From the NCBI GenBank assembly GCA_963773765.1, contig CAVZCC010000004.1, forward strand, positions 1 through 64,000: a stretch of DNA of 64,000 nucleotides. The letters are read 5' to 3'. Source of the DNA: CAVZCC01 sp963773765. GTDB lineage: Bacteria; Actinomycetota; Acidimicrobiia; Acidimicrobiales; Microtrichaceae. The notes below the pieces were generated by a model that had not been told where the DNA came from, did not search any database, and saw only the letters and a program-made list of their open reading frames with translations. The translations under genes and the position numbers were made by a program. Below, one piece after another: positions 25,458 to 33,893 of the stretch (positions are counted from its first letter, which is position 1; each line of letters starts with the position of its first letter).

Positions 25458-26399
25458 CGTGTCGGCCTTCCTGCCATGACCTCGGCCCGCCGCCGCTTCT
25501 TGGACACGTGGCGGGCGAGGTCCAGGACCCAGTCGCCGTCGGTGCGCATCACCAGGTGGTCCGCTCCCGTCGAGCGGATGGCGGACGCGATCTCCTCCCG
25601 CTGGCGGGATGCCGCCTCGGCGTAACGGGCCCGGGTCCTGGCGTCGTCGGTGTTGACCTCACGGGTGGCGCCGGTGGCGGGGTCCACGAAGTGCAGGAGT
25701 CCCACCGGCGGCAGCTCCAGCTCCCGGGGGTCGACCACCTCGATGCACAGCACCGAGTGGCGCAGGCCGACGGCACCCAGGGCCGTGGACCACCCGGCCG
25801 GATCACCGAGGAAGTCGGAGATCACCACGACCAGGCCGCGCCGCGGCGCCATGGCCCCGATCCGCTTGAGCGCCGTGCGGCAGGTCCGACGGCCCGGTGC
25901 CGTCCTCCCGGGGGGAGCCGAGCACCCGGTCCAGGATGGCCAACAGGTGGGTCCGGCCATGGCGGGGCGGGACCGTGGTGATGTCCTGGCCCCGCAGGAT
26001 CATGGCGCCGACGCGGTTGCCGCCCCGGCCGGTGAGCAGGCCGACGCCCGCGGAGGCGGCCAGCACGAGGTCGCGCTTCTCGCACAGCGCGGTGCCGAAG
26101 TCGAGCCGGGCCGAGCGGTCGATGAGGAGCCACGCCTCCAGCTCCCGGTCCGCGATGGTCTGGCGGATGTAGGGCACCTGCATGCGGGCGGTCACGTTCC
26201 AGTCGATGCGCCGGACGTCGTCGCCGGGTTCGTACGCCCGGGTCTCACCCGGCTCGGAGCCGTGGCCGGGCACCAGGCCCAGGAAGTCGCCGTGGAGCAT
26301 GCCGTCGAGCCGGCGCGACACGTCCAGGATCAGTCGCCGCAGGATCTCCTCGGCCGGGCGGTCCCCGACCAGCCCCAGGGTGGAGGTCAGTCCGCTCAC
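25454..26399 (-). CDS. DUF58 protein, one-base frameshift
   Basis: A DUF58-family protein, partner of MoxR ATPases. Its core block is YEPGDDVRRIDWNVTARM near residue 57, followed by a degenerate VWA-like domain (LLIDRSARLDFG, VVVISDFLGDP). The frame is broken near 25879-25880: removing one base from the GG pair joins GPSDL to RTALKRIGAMAPRRG. The GTG start at 26399 overlaps the MoxR stop (GTGA), and its own end overlaps the start of the VWA gene by four bases, so the three genes are translationally coupled. The total of 946 bases is one more than a multiple of three, consistent with one inserted base. Confidence 0.8.
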
Positions 26400-27571
26400 G
26401 GGGTGCCGTTCCCCCACGCCCCGGCGGGCGCGGCGGGCTGCGTGCCGGGCTGGCCGGCCCAGGCGCCGGCGTCGGTGGCGGTGCCGTAGTAGGGATCGCC
26501 ACCGTTCTGCACCGGGGTCAGGCGAGGGGCGGGCACGGTGCCCAGCACCCGGGCCAGGACCTGCTCCACGTCGACGTCCTGGGCCAGGGCCTCGTAGGAC
26601 AGCAGCAGGCGGTGGCGCATGATCTCCGGCGCCACGTCGAACACGTCCTGGGGGGTCAGGTAGGTGCGGCCCCGCAGCAGGGCCAGCGCCCGTCCGGCCC
26701 GGATGAGGCCCAGGGAGGCCCTCGGGCTGGCGCCGAGCTCGATGAAGGTGCGCAACTCGGGCAACCCGAAGTTCTCCGGCGTGCGGGTGCACAGCACCAG
26801 GTTCACGGCGTACTCCAGCACGCTGCGGTCCACGTAGACCCGGTCCGTGGCGGCCTGCAGCGCCTGCACCTGCTCCAGCGACAGCACCTGGGACGCGGTG
26901 GGGGGATTCGTGCCCATGCGCTGGACGATCTCCACCTCCTCGGCCGGCGTGGGGTAGCCGAGCACCACCTTCATGAGGAAGCGGTCCCGCTGGGCCTCGG
27001 GCAGGGGGTAGACACCCTCGGACTCGATCGGGTTCTGGGTGGCCAGGACCAGGAACGGCTCCGGTGCGGCATGGCGCTTGCCGCCGATGGTGACCTGGTG
27101 CTCGGCCATGACCTCCAGCAGCGCGGACTGGACCTTGGCCGGGGCCCGGTTGATCTCGTCGGCCAGCACGAAGTTGGCGAACACCGGGCCGAGCTCCACG
27201 TCGAACTGCTCGGTGGAGGCGCGGTAGATCCGGGTGCCGACCACGTCCGCGGGCAGCAGGTCCGGGGTGAACTGGATCCGGGAGAAGGTGCCCCCCACCG
27301 CGGAGGCCAGGGTCTCCACCGACAGGGTCTTGGCCAGGCCGGGCACGGACTCCAGCAGGCAGTGGCCCCCGGCCAGCAGGCAGGTGAGCATGCGCTCGAT
27401 GCCGCGGTCCTGGCCCACGATCACCTTCTTCAGCTCGAACAGCAGCTGTTCCAGGTCGGCGGCCTCCGGAGCAGGCGCGTGTGGACGGGAGGTGGGGCTG
27501 GTCGGGTCCACGGCAACGGGTTCCACGGTGGTGCTCGGCTCTCTTCGTTCGGAGGTGCGCCGTGCGGGCAT
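26396..27571 (-). CDS. MoxR-type AAA ATPase
   Basis: A 391-residue AAA+ ATPase of the MoxR branch. Walker A is SVPGLAKT at about 75-82, and Walker B is VLADEINRAPAKVQSALLEVM. Sensor 1 is LATQNPIE, followed by the MoxR-typical GVYPLPEAQRDRFLMK. The lid ends near GRTYLTPQDVFDVAPEIMRHR. The last 40 residues are a Gly/Pro/Ala-rich tail. It is the first gene of the MoxR-DUF58-VWA operon and probably works as a chaperone on a client assembled with the VWA protein. The ATG at 27571 is chosen because upstream sequence carries a promoter-like palindrome. Confidence 0.9.
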   Translation of the reverse strand: MPARRTSERREPSTTVEPVAVDPTSPTSRPHAPAPEAADLEQLLFELKKVIVGQDRGIERMLTCLLAGGHCLLESVPGLAKTLSVETLASAVGGTFSRIQFTPDLLPADVVGTRIYRASTEQFDVELGPVFANFVLADEINRAPAKVQSALLEVMAEHQVTIGGKRHAAPEPFLVLATQNPIESEGVYPLPEAQRDRFLMKVVLGYPTPAEEVEIVQRMGTNPPTASQVLSLEQVQALQAATDRVYVDRSVLEYAVNLVLCTRTPENFGLPELRTFIELGASPRASLGLIRAGRALALLRGRTYLTPQDVFDVAPEIMRHRLLLSYEALAQDVDVEQVLARVLGTVPAPRLTPVQNGGDPYYGTATDAGAWAGQPGTQPAAPAGAWGNGTP

Positions 27572-27587
27572 GGCCCGGCGCGTCTGT

Positions 27588-27616
27588 GCAGCACGGTACG
27601 GGGACGACCGTGCTGC
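27588..27616. promoter_or_regulatory. Palindrome over the MoxR promoter
   Basis: GCAGCACGGT (27588-27597), a 9-base spacer, and ACCGTGCTGC (27607-27616) form a perfect 10-bp dyad. On the minus strand it includes TACCGT, a -10-like box for the MoxR operon. Candidate operator for a dimeric regulator, or a leader hairpin. Confidence 0.5.
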
Positions 27617-27754
27617 CCGCCCGTCGGGCGGCCTGGTTGCTGATCCGCCCTTCAGCTTGCCGCGTCGGGGCCGCGATCGGGCGCCGCTCGTGACGGCCCG
27701 GGCGGGACCGGGCGGCAGGGCGGGCCGGCCCCCGGCGTGATCGGGCCGCACTTG

Positions 27755-27760
27755 TAGGCT
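27755..27760 (+). promoter_or_regulatory. -10 box of ftsY
   Basis: TAGGCT stands nine bases before the ftsY ATG, with no ribosome-binding sequence in between. Very short leader or leaderless mRNA is implied. Confidence 0.4.
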
Positions 27761-27769
27761 CGGCCCGCT

Positions 27770-29059
27770 ATGGATCCCATCCTGATCGTCCTCATCGTCG
27801 TCGTCGCGCTCATCGTGGTGGGGGGCGTCCTGCTGGTCGGCCGCCGGGACCGGGGCGAGGTCCTGGAGCCGCCCCCCACCGAGGCCCCGCTGGGCACGGT
27901 GACCGAGGAGCCGCGCCACCTGGAGCTGGAGGACATCCCGCCCGAGGACCTGCGGGAACCGGAGGTGGAGGAGGTCGACCCCATGGCCGGGGTCCTGGGC
28001 ACCACCGTGGAGGTCACCGGCCCACCCCTCACCGACGAGGAGGCGGCCGAGAACATCGCGTTGGCCGAGCAGGCCGAGGCGGAGTGGGAGCAGACCCACG
28101 ACGCGGACGGCAACCCGCTGGACGGCGCCACCGTGGAGGAACTGGTCCGGCCCTCCTTCCGTGACCGCCTGGCCCGGGCCCGCTCCACCTTCTCCGGCTA
28201 CGTCGGCTCGATCCTGTCCCGCACCTCCATCGACGCCGAGACCTGGGACGAACTGGAAGAGGCCCTCATCCGGGCCGACGTGGGGGTGGGACCCGCCCAG
28301 GAGCTCCTGGAGGCGGTGCGCGCCACGGTCAAGGAGCGGGGCCTGACCACCTCCCAGCAGCTCATCGACGCCGTCAAGGAGGAGATGAAGGACCGCCTGG
28401 CCGGGCCGGTGGACCTGACCCGGGCCGGCACCCCGCCCACCGTCTGGTTGTTCGTCGGGGTGAACGGCGTGGGCAAGACCACCACCATCGGCAAGCTGGG
28501 CCGCCGGTTGGCCGACGAGGGCGCCGCCGTGGTCATGGCCGCCGGTGACACGTTCCGGGCCGCGGCGGCGGAGCAGCTGTCCACCTGGGCCGACCGCTGC
28601 GGGGCAGAACTGGTCCGCGGGGCGGAGGGAGGTGACCCGTCCGCCATCATCTTCGACGCCATCGCATCCGCGTCGGCCAGGGGGGCCGACGTGGTCCTGG
28701 CCGACACCGCCGGCCGGCTCCACACCAAGACCAACCTGATGGAGGAGCTGCGCAAGGTCCGGAGGGTGGCGGACAAGGGCGACGGCACCGTCACCGAGGT
28801 CCTCCTGGTCCTGGACGCCACCACCGGCCAGAACGGACTGCAGCAGGCCCGCCAGTTCACCGAGGCCACGGAGGTCACCGGCGTGGTCCTGACCAAGCTC
28901 GACGGTTCGGCCAAGGGCGGCATCGTGTTCGCCATCCGGTCCGAGCTCGGCATCCCCGTGAAGCTGGTCGGCCTGGGCGAGACCGCGGCGGACCTGGTCG
29001 ACTTCGACGCGGACCAGTTCGTGGACGCCCTGTTCGACCAGGGCCCGGACCAGGACTGA
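27770..29059 (+). CDS. ftsY: Signal recognition particle receptor FtsY
   Basis: A 429-residue SRP receptor GTPase. It has an N-terminal membrane helix (ILIVLIVVVALIVVGGVLLVG, about 4-24) as in many actinobacterial FtsY proteins, then an acidic A region of about 100 residues. The NG domain follows: GVNGVGKTTTIGKLG at about 229-243 (G1), DTAGR near 311 (G3), TKLDG near 374 (G4) and the closing GLGETAADLVDFDADQFVDAL. It receives ribosome-SRP complexes at the membrane and pairs with Ffh, encoded at 37021. Here it is separated from smc by the MoxR operon. Confidence 0.97.
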   Translation: MDPILIVLIVVVALIVVGGVLLVGRRDRGEVLEPPPTEAPLGTVTEEPRHLELEDIPPEDLREPEVEEVDPMAGVLGTTVEVTGPPLTDEEAAENIALAEQAEAEWEQTHDADGNPLDGATVEELVRPSFRDRLARARSTFSGYVGSILSRTSIDAETWDELEEALIRADVGVGPAQELLEAVRATVKERGLTTSQQLIDAVKEEMKDRLAGPVDLTRAGTPPTVWLFVGVNGVGKTTTIGKLGRRLADEGAAVVMAAGDTFRAAAAEQLSTWADRCGAELVRGAEGGDPSAIIFDAIASASARGADVVLADTAGRLHTKTNLMEELRKVRRVADKGDGTVTEVLLVLDATTGQNGLQQARQFTEATEVTGVVLTKLDGSAKGGIVFAIRSELGIPVKLVGLGETAADLVDFDADQFVDALFDQGPDQD

Positions 29060-29063
29060 ACCC

Positions 29064-29915
29064 GTGCCCGGCGCCGCGTTCCTGCCCCTGCCCGTCGACC
29101 CGGCCCGCTACACCGTCCAGGACGGGGCGGGGACCGTGCGCTCGGCCGTCCCGCGGTGGCGCCTGGTGCTGGCGGACCTGGACGACGTCCCCCACGCCGC
29201 CGTCGTGGCCCTGGACGGGCTGGCCGACGCCCTGCGGGCCGCCGGTGGGGTGGGCGACACGATCGACGACCTGGCCGGGGCCGTCAACGCCCGGCTGGTC
29301 GAGCTGGAACGCCGGCTCGGAGCGGCCACACCGCTCCTGGAGGCACTCGACCCGGCCGACCCGTTGGTGACGGCGGTGGAGAGCGTCGACCGGCTGCTGT
29401 CGGCGGCGGGACGGTCCATCGCCGTGGACCGGGTGGATCCGGGCGTGGGTCTGGTCACCTCGGTCAACCTGTCCGGCGGTGGCGTCCCCAAGCGGCCCGT
29501 GGACCGGGCCGTCGTCACGCCGTCGGGGCTGGAGGGCGACGGCCAGCGGGTGCGGCGCCACCACGGCCGACCGTCCCAGGCCCTGTCGATGTGGTCCACG
29601 GAGGTGATCCAGGCCCTGGCGGCCGAGGGGCACCCGGTGGTTCCCGGTGGGGCGGGGGAGAACCTCACGCTGTCGGGGCTGGACTGGTCGGCGTTGCGGC
29701 CCGGGGTGCGCCTGGTGCTGGGTGCCGGCGCGGATGCGCCGGTGGCGGAGATCACCGGGTGGGCCGACCCGTGCTCCACCATCGCCGCGAGCTTCGCCGG
29801 GGGTGGATTCGGCCGGATCGACCACGCCCGGCATCCGGGGTGGAGCCGGGCCTACGCCGCGGTGGTCGGAGGCGGCGAGGTCGTTCCGGGGGCCGCGGTC
29901 CGCGTCCTGCCCTGA
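29064..29915 (+). CDS. MOSC-domain protein with an uncharacterised N-terminal domain
   Basis: A 283-residue protein. The C-terminal 150 residues match a MOSC domain: VTSVNLSGGGVPKRPVDRA, LEGDGQRVRRHHGRPSQALSM, GGAGENLTLSGLDW and the catalytic-type Cys in WADPCSTIAASF. MOSC proteins transfer sulfur or reduce substrates with molybdenum cofactor. The first 125 residues do not look like the MOSC N-terminal barrel; they form a helical domain (LVLADLDDVPHAAVVALDGL onward). Start is a GTG four bases after ftsY, so it is co-transcribed with ftsY. No other molybdenum gene is near. Confidence 0.75.
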   Translation: MPGAAFLPLPVDPARYTVQDGAGTVRSAVPRWRLVLADLDDVPHAAVVALDGLADALRAAGGVGDTIDDLAGAVNARLVELERRLGAATPLLEALDPADPLVTAVESVDRLLSAAGRSIAVDRVDPGVGLVTSVNLSGGGVPKRPVDRAVVTPSGLEGDGQRVRRHHGRPSQALSMWSTEVIQALAAEGHPVVPGGAGENLTLSGLDWSALRPGVRLVLGAGADAPVAEITGWADPCSTIAASFAGGGFGRIDHARHPGWSRAYAAVVGGGEVVPGAAVRVLP

Positions 29916-29990
29916 CCGGCGGCACGGGTCGGGTGGCGCGGGTGGTCGCGGACCCGTCCCGACGAGGCGGCCCGCAGCCCCTGCGTTCGC

Positions 29991-29996
29991 TACCGT
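29991..29996 (+). promoter_or_regulatory. -10 box before the 30-34 kb gene cluster
   Basis: TACCGT at 29991-29996, 18 bases before the ATG at 30015. A GGAGG follows at about 30004-30008. This is the only promoter-like signal in the 99-base gap and could serve the whole plus-strand cluster. Confidence 0.4.
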
Positions 29997-30014
29997 GCCG
30001 TTCGGAGGCACTGC

Positions 30015-30491
30015 ATGACTGGGGAGGCGACGGTGCAACGACGGCGGATCGTGCTGTGCTCGTCCAGCGGTGGCGTGCTCCTGGACCTCCTGGGCCTGCG
30101 GCCGTGGTGGGAGCGCCACGACACGTCCTGGATCGCCGTGGCCGCGCCCGACACGCGCGAGCTCCTGGCGGACCAACCGGTCCGCTGGATGCCCGAGGCG
30201 TCGCCCCACCGGCCGGGCCAGTTGGCGGCGTCGGTGCGGACCGCGCGGCGCCACCTGGACGAGGTCCGGCCCGACCTGGTGGTCTCGGCGGGCACCGGTG
30301 TGGCCGTGCCGGTGTTCGTGGCGGCCCGGTCCCGTGGTGTGACGTCCTGGTGGGTGGAGACCCACAACCTGGTGGGGCGCCCCGGACTGGCGGCCCGTGT
30401 CTGCGGGGCGATGGCGGCGCGGGTGTTGGTGCAGCGGCCCGAGCTGCTGGGGGACCGTCGCCGGTCCGTCCTGGTGTCGGAGCTCTACTGA
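30015..30491 (+). CDS. Alg14/PssD-like glycosyltransferase subunit
   Basis: A 158-residue protein with the Alg14 layout: N-terminal IVLCSSSGGVLLDLLGL (Gly/Ser loop for the nucleotide sugar), ending in a Rossmann fold (LVVSAGTGVAVPVFVAA). VETHNLVGRPGLAARVCGAMAARVLVQRPEL is similar to the conserved region of Alg14 and PssD. Alg14 anchors Alg13 at the membrane in eukaryotes; bacterial PssD/PssE are the matching pair in exopolysaccharide synthesis. The partner, an Alg13-like domain, is encoded just downstream. Stop at 30489-30491 overlaps an ATG and begins a three-step TGATG relay. Confidence 0.75.
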   Translation: MTGEATVQRRRIVLCSSSGGVLLDLLGLRPWWERHDTSWIAVAAPDTRELLADQPVRWMPEASPHRPGQLAASVRTARRHLDEVRPDLVVSAGTGVAVPVFVAARSRGVTSWWVETHNLVGRPGLAARVCGAMAARVLVQRPELLGDRRRSVLVSELY

Positions 30492-30527
30492 TGGTGGGGC
30501 TGTTCTGATGGCAGGGCTGTCCTGATG
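30489..30527 (+). repeat. 17-bp tandem repeat forming two 5-codon mini-ORFs with TGATG overlaps
   Basis: The unit beginning CTGATGG recurs every 17 bases (ATG at 30491, 30508 and 30525). The first two ATGs open mini-ORFs encoding MVGLF and MAGLS. Each stop overlaps the next ATG as TGATG, at 30489, 30506 and 30523, ending at the start of the Alg13-methyltransferase gene. Confidence 0.85.
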
Positions 30528-31868
30528 GCGCGGGTCCTGGTGACGGTGGGGATGGGTCGTTGGCCCTTCGACCGCCTGGTCCGGGCCGCCTCCGCCCTGG
30601 CCGACGAGCACGACGTGTTCATCCAGACCGGCACGTCGACCGTGGTGCCGGAGTGTCCGCACCGGAGGTACCTCACGCCGGCGGAGCTGGAGGAGCGGAT
30701 CCGCGACGCCGACGTGGTCGTGACCCATGCCGGCAACACCGTCCGCCAGGTCCAGCGCATGGGCAGGGTGCCCATCGCCGTGGCCCGCCGGGCCCGGTGG
30801 GGGGAGATGGGCAACGACCACCAGGCCGAGTACCTCCGTCGGGAGGAGGCGACGGGACCGGTCGTGGCCGTCTGGGACGTGGTCACACTGCGGGAACGCG
30901 TCCGGGTCCACAGCACCGAGGCGGTCGACCTGCGGGACCGTCCGGTCCCCGAGCCGGCGCCGCCGGGGGAACTGGCCGACCGGCTGGACGAACTGGCCTC
31001 GCTCCCGGCCCGCTCCGGGCCGTTCGCCGACCATCCCCTCCGTCGCTACGACTTCGCCTGGAAACGGCTCGCCCGCCGCACCGGGGCACACCTGGACGTC
31101 GGTTGCAGCGACGGCACCTTCCTGAACGTGCTCGCCACCACCACGGGGCTCCGCTGCGTGGGCGTCGACGTCATGGCCGAACCCCTGGCCGTCGCGGCCC
31201 GGCACCGGCCGCGTCCTGCCCTGGCCAGGGTGGACCGGTGGGGTCGGCTGCCGTTCCCGGACGCGTCCTTCGACTCGGTCAGCGCGCTGGACGTGCTGGA
31301 GCACGTGCCGGACAGCGCCGCGCTCCTGCGCGAGGTGCGTCGGGTGCTCCGGCCCGGCGGCGTGCTGGTGGCCACCGTGCCGGCCCGTCACTGGCTCTCG
31401 TTCCTGGACCTGGACAACGCCAAGCTCCGGTGGCCCCGGGCCCATGCCGCTGTCTACGTCGCCCGGTTCGGCCGGGACCGCTACCGCCGCCGGTTCGTGG
31501 ACCTCGCCGACGGCTTCCGGGGTGACCTCGCGGTGGAGCGGGAGGGCCACACCAACTACGAGCCGGCCCGGTTCCTGGACATGCTGACGACGTGCGGGTT
31601 CGAGGCGACGGAGCGCTCCGGGGCCAACCTCTTCTGGCAGCTGGTGCACCCGGTCCGCCTCCTGGGTGGGGCCGCCGGTCGGGCCCTGGCCGACCGCCTG
31701 ATCCTGCGGGACGGGCGCGCCTTCGACCGCGCCAACCTCTTCGTGGTGGCCCGGACCGCGGACCCCGTGGCCCGCACCGGTCACGCCGGGGCAACGGCGG
31801 TCGCCTCCGAACCACGCACCGGTCACCGGGCCGTCCCGGTCCGGTCCGGGGCGGTGGAGCCGGCATGA
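30525..31868 (+). CDS. Fusion of an Alg13/PssE-like glycosyltransferase domain and a SAM methyltransferase
   Basis: A 447-residue two-domain protein. Residues 1-130 resemble Alg13/PssE (GT28 C-terminal type): VLVTVGMGRWPFDRLV, VVVTHAGNTVRQVQRMG and the donor-binding GNDHQAEYLRREEA. Residues about 165-330 are a class I methyltransferase: motif I HLDVGCSDGTFLNVLA, acidic VGVDVMAE and motif IV region FDSVSALDVLEHVPD. A C-terminal stretch of about 90 residues ends in a low-complexity tail. It probably forms the catalytic half of the Alg13-Alg14 pair and methylates the same glycan or lipid. Its stop overlaps the radical SAM gene (ATGA). Confidence 0.8.
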   Translation: MARVLVTVGMGRWPFDRLVRAASALADEHDVFIQTGTSTVVPECPHRRYLTPAELEERIRDADVVVTHAGNTVRQVQRMGRVPIAVARRARWGEMGNDHQAEYLRREEATGPVVAVWDVVTLRERVRVHSTEAVDLRDRPVPEPAPPGELADRLDELASLPARSGPFADHPLRRYDFAWKRLARRTGAHLDVGCSDGTFLNVLATTTGLRCVGVDVMAEPLAVAARHRPRPALARVDRWGRLPFPDASFDSVSALDVLEHVPDSAALLREVRRVLRPGGVLVATVPARHWLSFLDLDNAKLRWPRAHAAVYVARFGRDRYRRRFVDLADGFRGDLAVEREGHTNYEPARFLDMLTTCGFEATERSGANLFWQLVHPVRLLGGAAGRALADRLILRDGRAFDRANLFVVARTADPVARTGHAGATAVASEPRTGHRAVPVRSGAVEPA

Positions 31869-33049
31869 CGGACCGGGCGGTCCCCGTCGGTGCCCCCACC
31901 CGCCGGACGGCGGGCCCGGCGGTCGTCGCGCTCCCGGCCCCTGCGCCGACGCCGTGGCGGGCGCGGATGGAGGCCGTCCCGGACCGGGCACGGTTGGCGG
32001 CCTTCTTCGGCCGGCTCGCGGTCAAGGAGCACCTGGCCCCCGGCCTGCACGTCCGTCCGCTGGTGGCGGAGCTGTTCCTCACCGAGAACTGCAACCTGGC
32101 CTGCATCTCCTGCGGGTGCTGGCGGGACACCACCCGGGGTGAGCTCTCCACCGACGAGTGGCGCGGCGTGATCGACCAGTTGGCGGCGGCCGGGATCCTC
32201 AAGGCCAACTTCACCGGGGGCGAGCCGTTGCTCCGCCGTGATGCCGCGGCACTGATGGCCCATGCCCGGGACGCGGGGATCCGGGACCTGCACCTGAACA
32301 CCAACGGCATCCTGCTCGACGAGCAGCGTCTGGCCGAGGTGCTGGCGGCCGGGATCCGGAGCTTCAACATCTCCGTCGACGGTGCCACCGCAGCGGTGCA
32401 CGACCGCATCCGGGGCCGTGACGGCGCCTTCGACCTGACCGTGCAGCGGATCCGTGACCTGGTGGCCGAACGCGACCGGTTGGGCCTGCGGGTCCGGATG
32501 AACTTCACCGTGATGCACGACAACGTGGGCCAGCTGGCCGACATCGCGGAGCTGGCCGCCGAGCTCCGGGTCCGCCTCTACCTCAACCTGGCGACCGACA
32601 CGACCTTCCTGTTCCGGGCCGAGGGCGTGGACGGGCTCGCCCGCATCGACCGCGAGGAGCTGCGCACGGCGATGGCCCGCCTGGAACAGGTGGCCCGACG
32701 CGACCGGAGGTGGCTGCCCCGCTACGCCGACCTGCGCTACGTCCGGCGCCACTTCACCGAGCGCATCCAGCGCGAGCTGCCGTGTGCCGAGTCCCAGCTG
32801 AAGCTGATGGTCCACTCCCGGGGCGAGGTGGGGGGGTGCTGGGGCGAGGACCCGTCGGCCAACGTGCGGGAGTCGTCGGTCCGCGACGTCGTCGACTCGG
32901 TGGCCTACCGCTCGCAGCACGAGCGGCTGTTCCGGAAGGACTGCGTCGGCTGCGGCTCGAACTACAGCCTCAACCTGCGGTGGCGTCCCCGGTCGTACTG
33001 GGACGACCTCCAGTGGCGGCTCGGCCGCCGCAGCCTGTCCGATGGGTGA
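31865..33049 (+). CDS. Radical SAM/SPASM-type enzyme
   Basis: A 394-residue radical SAM protein. The [4Fe-4S] motif C76-x3-C80-x2-C83 lies in TENCNLACISCGCW. The SAM-binding GGEP motif is NFTGGEPLLRR. FNISVDGATAAVHDRIRG is characteristic of the MoaA/PqqE/SPASM branch. Near the C-terminus several Cys (LPCAESQ, GGCWGED, DCVGCGSNYSLN) indicate a SPASM or twitch auxiliary cluster. Members modify peptides, cofactors or sugars. ATG at 31865 overlaps the previous stop by four bases; the end overlaps the next gene by 8 bases. The N-terminal 55 residues are a disordered Ala/Pro-rich extension. Confidence 0.88.
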   Translation: MTDRAVPVGAPTRRTAGPAVVALPAPAPTPWRARMEAVPDRARLAAFFGRLAVKEHLAPGLHVRPLVAELFLTENCNLACISCGCWRDTTRGELSTDEWRGVIDQLAAAGILKANFTGGEPLLRRDAAALMAHARDAGIRDLHLNTNGILLDEQRLAEVLAAGIRSFNISVDGATAAVHDRIRGRDGAFDLTVQRIRDLVAERDRLGLRVRMNFTVMHDNVGQLADIAELAAELRVRLYLNLATDTTFLFRAEGVDGLARIDREELRTAMARLEQVARRDRRWLPRYADLRYVRRHFTERIQRELPCAESQLKLMVHSRGEVGGCWGEDPSANVRESSVRDVVDSVAYRSQHERLFRKDCVGCGSNYSLNLRWRPRSYWDDLQWRLGRRSLSDG

Positions 33050-33839
33050 GCGGATGCGGTCCTCGGTGCCGCTCTACGACCGCCTGGCCCCGGTCTACGA
33101 CGACCACTTCGCGGCACCCCACCGCCGTGCCTACGACGACCTGTCGTGGGAGGTGGTGGTGGAGCACCTGCCCGCGCCGGGAGCCCGGCCGGTGGTGGAC
33201 GCCGGCTGTGGGGTGGGCCGGTGGGCCGGACGGCTGGTGGGCCTCGGACACCCGGTGATCGGGGTGGAGCAGGCCCCTGCCATGGCCGCGGCCGCCAGGG
33301 CGCGGGGACTCGGAGCCGGCTTCACGGTGCTCGAGGAATCCATGGACGCGGCCGACGTCCCGGCCGGGGCGGCGGCGGCAGTCCTGGCCATGGGCTCGCT
33401 GCAGTACACCCCGGACCCGGTGGCGACCCTCCGGCGACTGGCGGGCTGGGCCGCCCCCGGGGCGCCCGTGGTGGTGCTGGTCGACTCCCTGGTGGCACTG
33501 ACGGTGGAGCTCGTCCGGGCCGGCCGTACCGGCGAGGCGGCCGACCGGGTCCGGACGCGCTCGGGGGTGTGGGCGGAGGCCGGGATGGAAGCGGACCTCC
33601 ACCTGTTCGACGCCCGCACGCTGGCGGGGAGCATGGAGTCGGCCGGGCTCGTCGGTGTGGAGGTCCGGGGGCTGTTGGTGGGCTGGACGATGTTCGGCCG
33701 CGACGGCTTCCTGGAGCGGCTCGCCGCGGAGCCGGCAGCGGTGATGGACCAGGAGCGGGGGTGGTCCACCGAGCCGAGCCTGGCGGACCTGGGCAAGCAA
33801 CTGCTGGCGGTCGGGCACCGCCCGGTCCGCACGGCCTGA
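33042..33839 (+). CDS. Class I SAM-dependent methyltransferase
   Basis: A 265-residue methyltransferase. The N-terminal YDRLAPVYDDHFAAPHRRAYDD cap is common in small-molecule methyltransferases. Motif I is VVDAGCGVGRWAGRLV near 51-66, the acidic residue after beta-2 is VIGVEQAP, and motif IV is AVLAMGSLQYTPDP. No substrate can be named. It overlaps the radical SAM gene by 8 bases and is the last gene of the plus-strand cluster, converging on the epimerase-aminotransferase fusion 54 bases later. Confidence 0.82.
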   Translation: MGERMRSSVPLYDRLAPVYDDHFAAPHRRAYDDLSWEVVVEHLPAPGARPVVDAGCGVGRWAGRLVGLGHPVIGVEQAPAMAAAARARGLGAGFTVLEESMDAADVPAGAAAAVLAMGSLQYTPDPVATLRRLAGWAAPGAPVVVLVDSLVALTVELVRAGRTGEAADRVRTRSGVWAEAGMEADLHLFDARTLAGSMESAGLVGVEVRGLLVGWTMFGRDGFLERLAAEPAAVMDQERGWSTEPSLADLGKQLLAVGHRPVRTA

Positions 33840-33893
33840 GGTCCAGGACCTGCGGTGCCGGGGCCGGTCCGGGCGCGGCTCACCGTGTGACGG

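Noticed and set aside
26396..28723. Extended reading of the MoxR ATPase to 775 residues
   Set aside because: The added 384 residues are antisense to ftsY and have no motif; the ATG at 27571 fits the family.
28875..31991. Minus-strand open frame of over 1000 codons opposite ftsY, MOSC and the glycosyltransferase genes
   Set aside because: High GC makes long antisense frames common; it has no family motif, is His/Arg/Pro/Gly-rich, and lies opposite well-supported genes.
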